Source: Clitoria ternatea (taxonomy: Eukaryota > Streptophyta > Magnoliopsida > Fabales > Fabaceae). From it: a stretch of DNA of 64,000 bases. The stretch lies in the NCBI GenBank assembly GCA_037962975.1, contig CM075676.1, positions 92,512,001 through 92,576,000 of the forward strand, read 5' to 3'. Below, one piece after another: positions 1 through 10,559 of this stretch; within the stretch, counting starts at the first letter, position 1, and each line of letters opens with the position of its first letter. The position numbers and the translations under genes were made by a program. The notes beneath the pieces are model-generated. The model was not told the origin of the DNA. It did not search any database and saw only the letters and a program-made list of their open reading frames with translations.

Positions 1-690
1 AATATTGGTATAGTACATTGGTGCTAAAAAACATCCAAACTGAATTTCACACGTTGGGTAAAATAGGCATTTTTGGCCTAAACCTTTCGATGTGCATGAA
101 ATTCAATTGAATGGAATTTTGGTACGAGACTCAGACCATCAATTTAGAAATAATACATACTAGCTTGTGGTAAATTTTGGTTCCATTTGGGGCGAGGTTT
201 GAGTAGTTTGAGCATGCAAGTAACTTAGACTTTAAAAAGAAAACATGCATTTTATGTCATTTTTCGTAATTTAGTAGGGCATATATGCATTTTGATATGT
301 CGGGGATTCTGTGTGTCAAACTAGTCTTCTTCCCTTCACCAAAGTTGTAAGTGCCTGAGCTACGAAGGTGTAGGCATTGGATTCACCTCAATTAGAGATC
401 TGTAGTTGAATTTTGCGTGAAAAACTACAATATGCTTCTGCTGGAATCTTCTAACAAGGGATATATGCATAACGTTACACGGGCCCAATCTAGGCTGAAC
501 TATCATTTCCTCCCCTTGTCGAAGTTATACATATCTAAGCTTTGAAGGTGTAGCCACTATATTCACCTATATTGAAGTTTTGTAGCTCAACTTATAAGTA
601 AAATACCAAACCTTGTATACAAGAATGAGAACAGAAAAAATCAGTTATTAAAATTCATGGATTTTGTTTGGCATTTACTATTTAGATTTG
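1..690. other. Non-coding flank with a degenerate ~180-bp repeat
   Basis: No gene is visible. Two diverged copies of one block (start of a CTTC-CCTTCACCAAAGTTGTAA-like stretch near 326 and its relative near 505) share the order 'ccttcaccaaagtt / gctacgaaggtgtag / ttcacct / gtagttgaa', about 180 bp apart. This looks like an old tandem or LTR-internal duplication. The family is not recognised. Confidence 0.4.
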
Positions 691-695
691 GCCAT

Positions 696-957
696 TGTTC
701 CCTCTCGGGTCAGAGGGGCCCCACAATACCCCATCATCCCTTTAATTTAGCAGATAATGATTCTCCATTATCGCACTAGAAGAGGTTATCTCCCTTACTG
801 GACTTGGGCCCTGGATTTCCCTTTTTACTTCACAAGTGTATAAATACGACCTATAGGCTCACATTGTAACCTAAGTGACATATATGGAGAAATAATAAAC
901 CTAATCCTTAGGGGAATTCTCTAGGGGTCTTTGTGCCTAATACTCTGTGTGTGAACA
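696..957 (+). repeat. 5' LTR of the non-autonomous retrotransposon
   Basis: 262 bp, TGTTC...GAACA. It contains a TATA-like tgtataaata box (about 837-846) and matches 6813-7071 nearly base for base across the centre, including the 'cagataatgattctc' and 'ataataaacctaatcc' stretches. By eye the two LTRs differ at many single positions, so the insertion is not recent. Confidence 0.75.
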
Positions 958-3641
958 TTTTGACTCCCACCATGGGGCCCGGTAAAACGGTTCCACTCAC
1001 AAACCCTAAAATTGAAAAAGAGCTAATGAGTTCTGCCCACATTGTTCCTGTCATCATCTACTTCATCACCAAACCAACATTTGGAGCACTTGAAGAACTG
1101 CGACGTAGAACCCCATTATTTACACTCTTTCCAGATAAGTGCCTTTACTTTCGCCAGATATATACCTTTGTGTTTTTATCTTCAAACGCCTGATACCTAC
1201 ATTTTTTATTATATCACACTGTTAAGGGGAGGGCAAGCAAGCGATCCACAAAATTTTTTACCCTCCCTAAGCGTCACTTGCACGGCGCAACCCAGAAAAT
1301 GGCAAAATCAAATCAATTAATAAATTGCCAATGCGATTAATAATTAGTTAAACAAAAATATATAAATCTTGATTCAATTTAAGAAAGGAACCTTCTTTTT
1401 CTCTATCAGGATTCTTGATTCGGGCGAGGGCAACAATGATTAATTTTTAAACCCAGGATTACCTTGAAGATAAGCTGATTTTATTTCGATGTTAGCTTCT
1501 ATCTATTAACACTTTCAAACGATTATGCTTAGTTATATTAAAAAATGTAAAAGCAAAATCGAATATAAATCTGCGACATTAGAGGATTCAATTTCGCAAT
1601 ACTGCACGATTATAGCTCGATAATATCTTGTTTCCGTTCCTGATTCCTATATAGCTCGGTAATCATTGTGGACAAAGCCTAATTGATAACTACCAAATAA
1701 AAACCTGAGATTGCCCAAAATTCTATCCTATAAATATATTTTATCATATCATTCCAAAATTGAATATTCCCTGTGATTATCCACATTTTGCAACGTCAAT
1801 TTTACTAAGCAGGTCCATGCATGTTGTTATGTGCGATAGTTGCTCTTCAATTTCATTATTCCCCTATATATCTTTAAAATGGTACCATGTTAATTTGTCA
1901 TCCGCACCGTGACATGGTCTTTCAAAAACTTTATTCTTCAAAATATTTTTGGCGTTGTATACGAAATTCAATTTCAAAATCGCGTAAGACAGATTTCATT
2001 GTGCATTTGCGATGTGCCCATCCTGATTCAATGTACAAGTTTTAGTTCCTATTCGGCATATACATGTTAAATTAATTGACCAGATTTTGTTCGCTAGATT
2101 TCAATTTTCATACGTTGATAAGGGAGTAATGATTAATATTGCGCAGCACGGTACGATCGTGGCTCGGTAGACTTATCACCTTATTCATTACCTGCGTTGG
2201 TGGGCCATGGCATTGGGTCTATTACGGTATAGTGAAATAGTAACAAGGATGCATCAAAATCAATTGGATTTTCTACTTTACTTTCTAAATCTCCCCTCAT
2301 AATATTTTTTCCTTCAGCCTTTGAAAGGACAAAAGAAGAGGCATGGCAGTACTTTGCAATAAATTAAAAGCCTTGTTCTAGTAAACATATTTTCTATTAA
2401 ATTATCCCGGGATGACTCCACTTGCTATCCTCTCACTGTCCGCACAACAATTATCGATGATTATTTCCGAATGCGCATGTGTTTTACTTCTTGGTTCCTC
2501 TACTGTTGGGAGCGCACGTAATTTTTACAATCAATATTTGCAGTCTCTATTTTTCACGCCATGTCACGGCTTTCTAAAAATATTTTTACATTATTCAATT
2601 GCCAAACATGCGGAATTCAATTTCCAAAACATGTGCTAATCAATTGGCATATTACGATATCCTATTCACACCGCAAGGGTAACCAATTAAGGTCATCGTG
2701 AGTTCATGATTTAAGGTGCAGAGTCGATTCACCAAATGTTATAGACAACCATCAAAAAGCGCATTTATAAAACTTGTGACATCTCTTAATTCTCCAAATG
2801 TTAAACGAAATTGCACAGTCACATAAAATATCGATTCTTGGGCGGAAGCTTGTCCCCTGCTACCATTTTCTTTTTCCTGGCATTATACAATTGACAAGGT
2901 CCCAACAAATTTGATTCCTAATTAGAATACGTGACTGCCCAGGGTCCCATCCTATATAATATATTTTAGAGTCGAAACGCATAGGAATCTGAATTCATCC
3001 CCTACCATTGGGGACGTGAAATTGTTGGAAATTTTACTTATTTCAAAAGTTTTTAGTCCCACATTGCTTGGACAACATTTCTCTTAAGGCTTTATATATA
3101 AAAAGTGAACTTATGGTGGTAAACAAGATAGAAAGGAAGTGGGCTCGCGCGCAAGTTAGTTTGGGCTGAAATATCTGTTTCGTGTAAATATAGTTTGTGC
3201 GCAAGTTAATTTGAATTTTAAATTTAAAAACAAATCGTACACGTTTTGTGAATATATTTCTTTCCGGGTTTACACACTATTACGCTTAACCTTTTACTAG
3301 TTCTGCTTCTGTTCAAAACAGACGGACTGTTGTATCCTGGGGGGTCACGCACTATGCGAACAAACCCTTAAGCCCAGTCAAACGCCTCAGTCTTAACACT
3401 TTTTCTCCTACAGAAATGAAATGGGCCAAATTAATTCATGGCAAATATATGCATCCATTTTACAAATAACTCTTTCAGGTGGGAAGGGAGAGGCACGAAG
3501 TTTAACAATTTGGGCCGGAGATATACCCATAAACTGATGGGTCCCGCGGGCTCCAAGCTTGAGAAGGCTCTAATATCTTAAATTGTGGAGTGTGAAACCT
3601 GGGAAATCTAATCCTCGACATTGAGAAACAGAAAAAGGTCG
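958..3641. other. Interior of the retroelement, no gene seen
   Basis: AT-rich sequence without a coding signal. ORFs here are short, lack recognisable motifs and begin in LTR-proximal leader sequence (e.g. 933-1193). A ~255-bp stretch from 3023 starts TGTTGGAAATTT and includes 'AGTCCCACATTG', a motif common in plant LTRs. It could be a further small LTR remnant, but no TSD was found. Confidence 0.5.
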
Positions 3642-3850
3642 ATGGACCTGCTATTGAAGCCATCGTGTAGTGGATGTGGTTCAAACACCGATCTCTACGG
3701 AAGTAATTGCAAGCACATGACTCTCTGTTTGATACGCGGAAAGACCACGACTGAGAACAAATCCAAAATGCTATGTTTGTGGGGCCACCGTAACTCGCTT
3801 GAATGGAGAATACAGCTTTCGTGCAAGATCCAAAAAAGAGCGTGAGGGAG
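3642..3850 (+). pseudogene. RAP74: TFIIF alpha subunit (RAP74) N-terminal exon fragment, frameshifted
   Basis: From the ATG at 3642 the frame reads MDLLLKPSCSGCGS, then NTDLYGSNCKHMTLCL. This is the hallmark Cys-rich N-terminus of plant transcription initiation factor IIF alpha, the large subunit of the factor that brings RNA polymerase II to promoters. A conserved Cys is replaced (CLIRGK where plants have a CL-x-CGK pattern). An extra A in the AAAA run near 3766-3769 then shifts the frame; after the shift it continues KCYVCGATVTRLNGEYSFRA. Homology stops near 3850, so only about 65 of more than 500 residues remain. The fragment lies inside a retrotransposon, so it is a captured or otherwise stranded copy and not the working gene. 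The identification rests on remembered family sequence. Confidence 0.75.
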
Positions 3851-3889
3851 CTGGACGACGACCTGGTAGTTTTTACCTTTTTTGGTTTT

Positions 3890-4260
3890 TACCAATGCAT
3901 TATGATCAGTATCACTTTCCAGTAACCCTTCAAGCTCTATCCGGAAGTCTTTGTCATCATTAAGATTTTCATTTTCATGAGATGAAAGACCGTCACCATC
4001 ACCACCCTGTGATACGGCTGCTAAAAATGTTCTATACTATTAGCACTTTGAAGATCATCATCATCATCGGTCCCTTGAAGAAAAGTCTTAAGCTCATCAA
4101 GAGACATCTTCTTCCGTTAACACAATATCCAACAAAGACATACCACATTCACAAGGAATCCTCCAATGGTTGCCACTTCACTAATGAAATCACGCCGATT
4201 AGCGTCTGACTTGCTCAACATCTTCTCTGCTGCATCTTTACTGAGAGAATAAAACCTTCA
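3890..4260 (-). pseudogene. Unidentified acidic-protein gene fragment
   Basis: On the minus strand several short frames read like real protein. One contains SLDELKTFLQGTDDDDDLQSA; after a frame change another reads GGDGDGLSSHENENLNDD followed by KDFRIELEGLLESDTDHN. The Asp/Glu-rich composition and the way sense blocks jump frames fit a decayed exon of an acidic nuclear protein. I do not recognise the family. It is in the opposite orientation to the TFIIF-alpha fragment just upstream, so the two come from different genes or a rearrangement. Confidence 0.35.
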
Positions 4261-5140
4261 CAAAACCGCCTGATTTCCCCGCCGAAAATGAAATCAGTCA
4301 TTGTTAGATCACAATACGTGTAAACCCCGCGGGGATCGTTACTCAGATGAAGCTCGGAGTTTAACCTTTGGACCCCACTGAAGCAAGGAGTAATGGAATA
4401 CTATTACACTATGACCAGCACCTGCACTAAAAATTAATTAAGCTATATATTCTTTTATATTTTCTCAAGTTTGCAGGTCCAAGCTCCTTATCAATTTCTT
4501 AGGCACTTTGAATCTCATCCCCATAAATATCGAGATCGACATCCTTTTCAAAGCCGCAACATGTGCTTCGTCTGGTGCCAATTTTGAGGCCTAAAAATAC
4601 CGCCCCAAACTTCAAAGAGAGGGATGAAATTGTGAATGTCATAAAGCGTTACAGTCAACAAAGGAGGGGTCCGGATCTTCATGAGCATGCTCATCTAACA
4701 TTATGTTATACTCTTGAATTAAAAGATTGTTTGTTGAGTCCCATATCAAGTTGTTCCAGTTTTTGTGTTGGCTCCATTCATAAAATTTGTCAACGAAAGA
4801 AGTATGACCGAGAAGTTTCTTGAATTACAATCACCTTTCAGGAGCCAACAACTCCATCGCAGATGTTGAAAATACTAAAGATCCACTAGAGCCAGCACAA
4901 TGCACTTCTCGATGACCCTTTTTCTACTGGCTCTGGTATTTTGTTATCAACCTCATCACCAGGATTGAAAGTGTAATGTTTGAGGAATTATCACTGAGAA
5001 TCTTGCCCAATATCACGAACCGAGAAAAGAGCCACGTACCAATTCTTGACATGACGACTATGAGATATTTCAGACAAGGAAATACATACTGTTTTCACCT
5101 GAGACATATGCTTCAGATTTCCAAAAGTATGCGGTAAAAA
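4261..5140. other. Retroelement interior with one ORF of protein-like composition
   Basis: Mostly non-coding. The plus-strand frame from about 4563 reads RPKNTAPNFKERDEIVNVIK, then RYSQQRRGPDLHEHAH over ~45 codons. Its composition looks like a genuine exon, but I cannot place it in a family and it ends in unrelated sequence. It may be a third captured fragment. Nothing else is recognised. Confidence 0.3.
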
Positions 5141-5550
5141 GTGAAGAAATCGAGAGACCCGAGTAATGTACGTTTACTCGGTGCACGACTCTCATACGTG
5201 AAGAAAACGAGAGACCTGAGTAATGTACGTTTAATCGGTGCACGACTCTCGTACGTGAAGAAAACGAGAGACCCGAGTAATGTACGTTTACTCGGTGCAC
5301 AATTCTCATGCATGAAGAAAACGAGAGACCCAAGTAATGTACGTTTACTAGGTGCATGACTCTCATACGTGAAGAAAACGAGAGACCCGAGTAATGTACG
5401 TTTACTCGGTGCACGACTCTCATACGTGAAGAAAGCGAGAGACCACGTTTACTCAGTGCACGACTCTCATGCATGAAGAAAATGAGAGACCCGAGTAATG
5501 TACGTTTACTCGGTGCACGACTCTTATACGTAAAGAAAACGAAAAGCTCG
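5141..5550 (+). repeat. 57-bp tandem repeat, about seven copies
   Basis: Units of exactly 57 bp start at 5141, 5198, 5255, 5312, 5369 and 5426, with a last full unit at 5473-5529 and a decaying partial after it. The core is GAAGAAAACGAGAGACCCGA followed by GTAATGTACGTTTACTCGG. The unit starting at 5426 is shortened to 47 bp by loss of CGAGTAATGT. Because 57 is divisible by 3, long ORFs with repeated residues appear on both strands; these are artefacts of the array. It lies near the 3' end of the retroelement interior. Confidence 0.95.
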
Positions 5551-5570
5551 AGCAACCCTCGGCAACATAT

Positions 5571-5805
5571 GACAAGCCCGAGTACGAGCTCTCAGCAATT
5601 TCGAAGATAAGCCCGAGCACTAGCTCTCGGCAATTTTGAAGACAAGTCCGAGCACGAGCTCTCGGCAATATTGAAGACAAGTCTAAGCACGAGCTCTCGA
5701 CAATTTCGAAGACAAGCCCGAGCACGAGCTCTCTAATTTCGAAGATAAGCCCGAACACGAGCTCTCGTCAATTTTAAAGACAAGCCCGAGCATGAGCTCT
5801 TGGCA
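5571..5805 (+). repeat. 35-bp tandem repeat, seven copies
   Basis: The consensus GACAAGCCCGAGCACGAGCT-CTCGGCAATTTCGAA is repeated seven times with about 35-bp spacing, one copy being slightly shortened. Each unit contains the palindrome GAGCTC. The array directly follows the 57-bp array but shares no unit with it beyond short CCCGAG/CTCGG words. It is non-coding. Confidence 0.95.
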
Positions 5806-6375
5806 ACGCGTCCTCAAAGCCTAAAATACGTTAAGTTAACGAGAGACCCAAGTAACATACGCTCACTCGGCGCATGACTCTCAGACGTCAAAGAAATGAG
5901 AGACCCCAGTAATATACCTGAGTATTATATGCCTACTCAGTGTGTGGAAATCCGAGTGACACAAGCTCACTCTAAAACGGTCCTCAATCCCTTAAAAATA
6001 TGAAAAAGCGCGAGACTCGCGTGATATGCGCTCACCCGGGAAACAACTTCTCAAGACTCTCAAGACCCGAGTGGGATACGCCCGCTCCAGAGGAATCAAA
6101 ATTATCTCCTTCAGAATAATGGCAAATGAGATCCTAAACTAGGAGAACCCCTCATTAGAAGAACATCGCACAACGTGGAATTCTCACCACTCGGGCCACC
6201 ACTTCGCACAACGAGGAAGAAACACCACTCGGGCCACCACTTGGATCATGACACTTTCAAAATAAAGAGATCTAAAGCTAACAGTCAAATAGGAAGACCT
6301 ACACCAGATGAGAGACGTCATCAGTAAAAGAGCATACCAACTTGAAAAAGCATATCATTGTAAATCATAATCGAA

Positions 6376-6590
6376 TGTAACAAGGGCACTCTTTTTCCTA
6401 CTCAAGGGTTTTTTTTCCACTGAGTTTTCCCCCGAGAGGTTTTAATGAGGTCCACCAAAATAGTAAAATGTATTAGCGATAAATGTAACAGGGGCACTCT
6501 TTTTCCTGCTCGAGGGGTTTTTCCCACTGGGTTTTCCCCCAGAGGTTTTTTACGAGGCCCACCATGATAATAAATGAGACAAGTATGACT
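6376..6590 (+). repeat. 108-bp direct duplication with a polypyrimidine motif
   Basis: Two adjacent ~108-bp copies (6376-6483 and 6484-6590) each carry TGTAACA(A/G)GGGCACTC, a TTTTCCACTG(A/G)GTTTTCCCCC block and GAGGTTTT...GAGG. Blocks of this 'TTTTCCCACTGGGTTTTCC' type are frequent near plant LTR retrotransposon ends. Here they lie about 220 bp upstream of the 3' LTR. Confidence 0.8.
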
Positions 6591-6812
6591 CACCTCACCT
6601 CACAGAGAAACAACAAAAGTTCAAGACCAGAAATCGTTTGGTATACAGCTACTCGGAATTGGTCACCCGATCCACTCGGGCCTGATCACTTGACATCGGC
6701 TCATACACATTCTAGATGAATCTTCGCTCAATATCCAACATGGAGGTGTCTCACCCTGGCACTTAGCCACTTCGCTCGGCTCTACGCTTAGAGCTCGTGA
6801 CTAAGGGGCTCC

Positions 6813-7071
6813 TGTTCCCTCCCGGATTATAGGGGGCCCCACGGTACCTCTCATCCCTTTCATTTAGCAGATAATGATTCTCTATTATCCCACCAGAAGC
6901 GGTTATCTCCCTTATTGGACTTGGGCATGGATTTCCCTTTTTACTAAACAAGTGTATAAATACCGCCTATAAACTCACATTGTAACCTAAGTGACACATA
7001 TTGAGAAATAATAAACCTAATCCCTAGAGAAATTATCTAGGTGTCTTTGTGCCTAATACTTCGTGTGAACA
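6813..7071 (+). repeat. 3' LTR of the non-autonomous retrotransposon
   Basis: 259 bp, starting TGTTCCCTCCCGG and ending TTCGTGTGAACA. It is the direct copy of 696-957 and is followed by GACAT, the probable TSD. Confidence 0.75.
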
Positions 7072-7385
7072 GACATCACAAAAAGTGTTTATATATATAT
7101 TATAACGATTATTTTTATAATTGACGTAAAAAAATATGTTTTTCTTCTGGTATAAAAATAATTCAGGTCAAAAAATATTGTTTACAGTATAAAAAATTAT
7201 CCGCAAGTAGATAAGTAAATACTTGGCAGGTGAAAGTGTTGGCATAAATTGACTGAGAGGGAGAAATGTGGAAAAGAAAAACGGAATAGGAAGGTTCGAG
7301 GATGGTGGGAGGTACTTTCCTAATTCCTACTACAACCTTTATATTCTTGTCGCTGTCCCGGAAATGCTCTTCCGTGCACGCAGAC

Positions 7386-7778
7386 ATGTCTGGAATGCTC
7401 GCAGGAGTTGAATGCGCTCGAAGGAGACGCTTACATCCAACTGCTGATTCCACAAACCGCTCTCTCTGTTTGTATACAAGGAACCTCCACACCCAGCCCC
7501 CCCTTTCCTCCTCCTCTGCATTGGTTCCTACCTACCTTTCTTCTTTCTTTCCCTTTCATTCTTCATTTCTCTTTACTCATGTCTCTGTTGTTTCCATTCA
7601 ATTCATACAGGAACGGAGCATGTTTAATCAGGCACATCCTGATGATACCATGGGAAGACCCGCCCAGGAAGCTAAACACAGATTGGATGAGAAGTTCACA
7701 GCACTTGTCAAATCGGATTACAAACAGAAAACTAGCAAAGGCCTTTTTCATGGTTTGTGCCGGCATTTCAGATCTTAG
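7386..7778 (+). pseudogene. RHY1A-like RING-ligase N-terminus lacking the RING domain
   Basis: The ATG at 7386 opens MSGMLAGVECARRRRLH, which closely follows the start of plant RHY1A-type RING-H2 E3 ligases as I remember them. A phase-0 intron fits at 7524-7610 (TTG|GTTCCT ... ATACAG|GAA, 87 nt). The second exon gives RSMFNQAHPDD followed by GRPAQEAKHRLDEKF, again as in that family. The spliced product would be 101 aa. Because the intron is a multiple of three and has no stop, retention would give 130 aa. The family normally continues to a C-terminal RING (Cys-x2-Cys ... His ... Cys-x2-Cys); here the frame stops at 7776-7778 after GLFHGLCRHFRS and no RING is found downstream. It is either a truncated gene or a short paralogue that kept only the N-terminus. 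It begins 310 bp after a retrotransposon LTR, which may have affected its promoter. Confidence 0.55.
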
Positions 7779-8299
7779 GGAACATACATAGCTATACACC
7801 TAGCTATATATGTTTCTCTTTTCCATTTTGTTAATTTGTAACCTTGAATTTGTGGAAATTAAACGATTGTAAGCTGTGCTGCTTCTCTGCTCGGTTTATT
7901 TTTCTTACTCGACCGTGTGGCAATTGGAAAATGACCATTCATTCACCTTTAGCCGCTATGAAACAAAGAAACGCAATCTTAATAAAGACACCCAACAGAA
8001 GAAATTTCCATCCTTTCAACTATATCATAATCAAATTTTTATTTTTCATTTATATGCGTAGCCACCAAATTCTACCTATGGCATTTTCATTAGCAGTTTT
8101 CCTGATGCGTTAACATATCAGAATGATAAAAAGTTTTGGACGAGAAGGAATGAGTAACTATTGGATTCAGGAACATATTTTAAGATAAAGAATTTATAAT
8201 CAGGTGGTTTCTATCTTTCAAGCCTAGGAATTTGACAACTTGGTGTTTCTGGAAGAGTTATAGCATCTCCGTTTAGAGTTAGTTGGAAATCCCCTTAAT
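7779..8299. other. Intergenic, nothing recognised
   Basis: AT-rich sequence following the RHY1A-like fragment. It may include that gene's 3' untranslated region (AATAAAGA near 7979). No coding or repeat structure was recognised. Confidence 0.4.
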
Positions 8300-8565
8300 A
8301 GGATTGGATCAAAATGAATAGTGATGATGACCCATCCTCCTGTGGGGTGTGTTGAGGGATGAAGATGGTAGATTTATTGGTATTTTTGCTGTTAATTTGG
8401 GCAATTATTCTGTAATGAATGTTGAATTATAGGAAATCCTGAAAGGGATTAGCTTAGCCAAGGCTAAGGGATTCAACAAAGTTATTGTTGAAACTGAATT
8501 TACTGCTGCAATTCAGTTCTTGGTTTCTTGTCTTGGCTGCGGATATCTCGGTGCTCATTTGGCCA
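8300..8565 (+). pseudogene. RNase H-like (RVT_3) fragment of a LINE-type retrotransposon
   Basis: Read with one frame change, the strand gives WIKMNSDDDPSSCG and then VLRDEDGRFIGIFAVNLG, followed by a TAG where the family has Trp (VEL-stop-EIL, near 8432) and ILKGISLAKAKGFNKVIVET. This is the order of the plant RNase H-like domain found at the C-terminus of LINE reverse transcriptases and of related domesticated proteins: a W-I-K-x-N start, an R-D-x-x-G-x-x-I-G strand, and an E-[LW]-x-x-[IL] helix with A-x-x-x-G-x-x-x-[VI]-x-[VI]-E. Frameshift, stop and lack of an RT domain upstream make it a dead fragment. Confidence 0.7.
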
Positions 8566-8789
8566 AATTTGGAAGAACAATTAACGGAAAGAGAATCTTT
8601 TTTTTTTCTTTTTTTGTGTGGATCTTTAAACCCCTTTTCTGTAATAAAAAAAAAGATTCAAATACCTACAATAAATATCATTGAACCGACATAATTAAAT
8701 ATCAGTATTGACACATATAGAATCTTATATAAACTTAGAAACTAATAAACTGTAATGATAAATAGATTATGATATATGATACGATTTTA

Positions 8790-10467
8790 AAAGATTGTGA
8801 TGATCTCATTAAAAATATATGACAGTCTTCCATCGTCCATGGTTATGATAATTTCATTCTTCTTGCCTGTGGCTATAACCTCAGCAAAAACAGTTAAGAT
8901 ACCATTTTCATCCATAATAAAGCACACATCCATCGGATAGTAACGAGCACTCAGAGGAGGCACGCCAGAAAAATAACAACAACCCAACAAATGATTATCA
9001 CTGGCTACTTTTCTCACCCTCGTACACTGAAACTTCGACTTCTTGTTGGTTATTATCTTCAGTTGTACCAGACTCTTCAAAAAAAATACTTGTTTTAAAT
9101 TTTCATGTATTTGTTTAAAGTTTTAAAAATAAATAGAAACAAAAAATAAATATATTTATGTTGATTTGTTTATTAAAAAAAATACTTAAACAAACAAGTT
9201 CAAAATACATTCTTATTGTCTGCAGCCAACAAAGCAGCCTACACAGCGGCACCATATGCAACTGCCTCATCAGGATTTATGCTCATCCACAAATTCTTGC
9301 TTTCCAAAAATTCCTCCAACAGCTCTTTCAGCTTTGGAATCCTAAAAGAGCCACCAAGAAGGACAACATCATCTACACTACTCTGCTCCAACTCAGCATC
9401 AACTAAACACGTTTCTACTATTTTCATGCACTCTTCAAATAGGTCCATGTTACTTTCCTCAAACTTAGCACGAAATATGGATGAACAGAAATCAATGCTT
9501 TGAAATAAACCATCTTTCTCAATGGCTGCAAAAAGGGTAGAAGAGAGTGTTCTTCTTGCCCCATCACATGCACTTCTCAGTTTCCTCATGGCTCTTGGAT
9601 TCCCTCTAATGTTCAAATTATTTTTCCTTTTGAACTCGTCCACAAAGTAATTCACCATTCTTTTATCAAAGGCCTCTCCCCCAAGGTGGGTGTTTCCACC
9701 GGTTGCCTTAACTTCAAAGACATCATCCTTGATCACAAGAAGAGACACATCAGATGTGCTACCACCAAGGTCAAAAAATGAAACATTTCGTGCTCCGACA
9801 CCATGAGTAGTTCTCTTGTCAAGGCCATATGCAATAGCTGCAGCATTGTGTTCATTGATTATTCGCCCAACACTGAGGCCAGCAACAGTCCCAGCAGCCA
9901 TAGTGGCTTTGCATTGTGAGCCATTGAAATAAGCTGGGACAGTAATAACAGTATTCTTTGGTGAATTCAAATATGCTCTGCAATTTCCTTCATTTTTACA
10001 AGGACCATCGATGAAATTCCCTCAACAAAAGGTGCTTTTGCTGGCCCTTATACGTAACCACAATAACGGGTCTGTCGTTTGGACCCGGAATGACCCTAAA
10101 TGGCCACAATAATATATCATATAGAATAAGGGAATTACTGTATTTCCTACCAATTAACCTCTTGCAGCTGCAAAATTTTAAGAATACTTTTCATCTACCA
10201 AACAATAGCAAGTGGAGTGTAAATTTAAAGAAAGTAAGTAAAAACAGTACCAAATGTGGTGTTTTCCAAGAGCCTGATTTTTAGCGGCATCACCTATCAA
10301 CCTTTGATGGTCAGTGAAAGCAACACAGCACAGGAAGGTATGGTGTTGTTGCTTTGTTCATTGTGTATTATCTGAACTCTATTCTGATGCTCTTGCCACA
10401 CTGCAACGCACGAGTAAGTTGTGCCAAGGTCGATTCCTATGGCAAGTTCTGGATTCTTGTTATCCAT
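8790..10467 (-). pseudogene. HSP70 pseudogene, inverted paralogue of the gene at 18250
   Basis: On the minus strand the ATG at 10467 opens MDNKNPELAIGIDLGTTYSC, almost identical to the intact gene. A 5-nt insertion (extra GCTGT near 10340) and an ~11-nt deletion near 10265 then break exon 1. The intron follows, and 9970-9239 holds a 243-aa open stretch of the ATPase domain (ITVPAYFN, AIAYGLDK, HLGGEAFD). Signature residues are damaged: the second HSP70 signature reads FFDLGGSTSDVSLL (normally GGGTFD), and NEPTAAA has become NEHNAAA. A TAG interrupts right after AYGAAV, and about 50 codons of the linker and early peptide-binding domain are lost. A last piece (about 9027-8830, up to MDDGR) covers the beta-sandwich; the lid is missing. 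About 70 bp of 5' flank also resembles that of 18250, so the duplication included the 5' UTR. Confidence 0.92.
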
Positions 10468-10559
10468 CCTCTTTCAAACAAAAATGGCAGTTAACGTGGT
10501 CAAAAGAACCGGTGTTGTGCTTGTGCCAATATCTGGAATACGTATAAAAAGTTAAAAAC

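Larger units (their letters stand above)
691..7076 (+). mobile_element. Non-autonomous LTR retrotransposon (LARD-like) without gag/pol
   Basis: Two direct copies of a ~260-bp LTR bound this unit: 696-957 and 6813-7071. Both begin TGTTCCCTC and end GTGTGAACA, giving perfect TGTTC...GAACA termini. The flanks are GCCAT (691-695) and GACAT (7072-7076), a probable 5-bp TSD with one mutation. A primer-binding-like stretch (TTTTGACTCCCACCATGGGG, 958-977) follows the 5' LTR, and a short purine run (ctaagggg, near 6801) precedes the 3' LTR. No gag, protease, RT or integrase can be read in the 5.9-kb interior, so it would depend on a related element, probably Tat/Ogre-like judging from the PBS type (inference). 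The interior instead holds a TFIIF-alpha exon remnant, another gene-like fragment and two tandem arrays near the 3' end, where plant gypsy elements often carry such arrays. Confidence 0.7.

Noticed and set aside
3023..3277. Possible small solo LTR starting TGTTGGAAATTT with AGTCCCACATTG
   Set aside because: The right end is unclear and the flanks show no target-site duplication; recorded only as a possibility.
5070..5758. ORFs of up to 161 aa with repeated SFSSRMRVVHRVNVHYSG-type residues
   Set aside because: They arise because the 57-bp unit is divisible by three and has no stop in some frames; they appear on both strands and have no domain.
5141..5805. Regularly spaced repeats resembling a CRISPR array
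   Set aside because: There are no unique spacers between repeats; units are directly adjacent, and the setting is a plant genome with no cas genes.
9216..9503. 95-aa plus-strand ORF
   Set aside because: Antisense to the HSP70 pseudogene coding frame.
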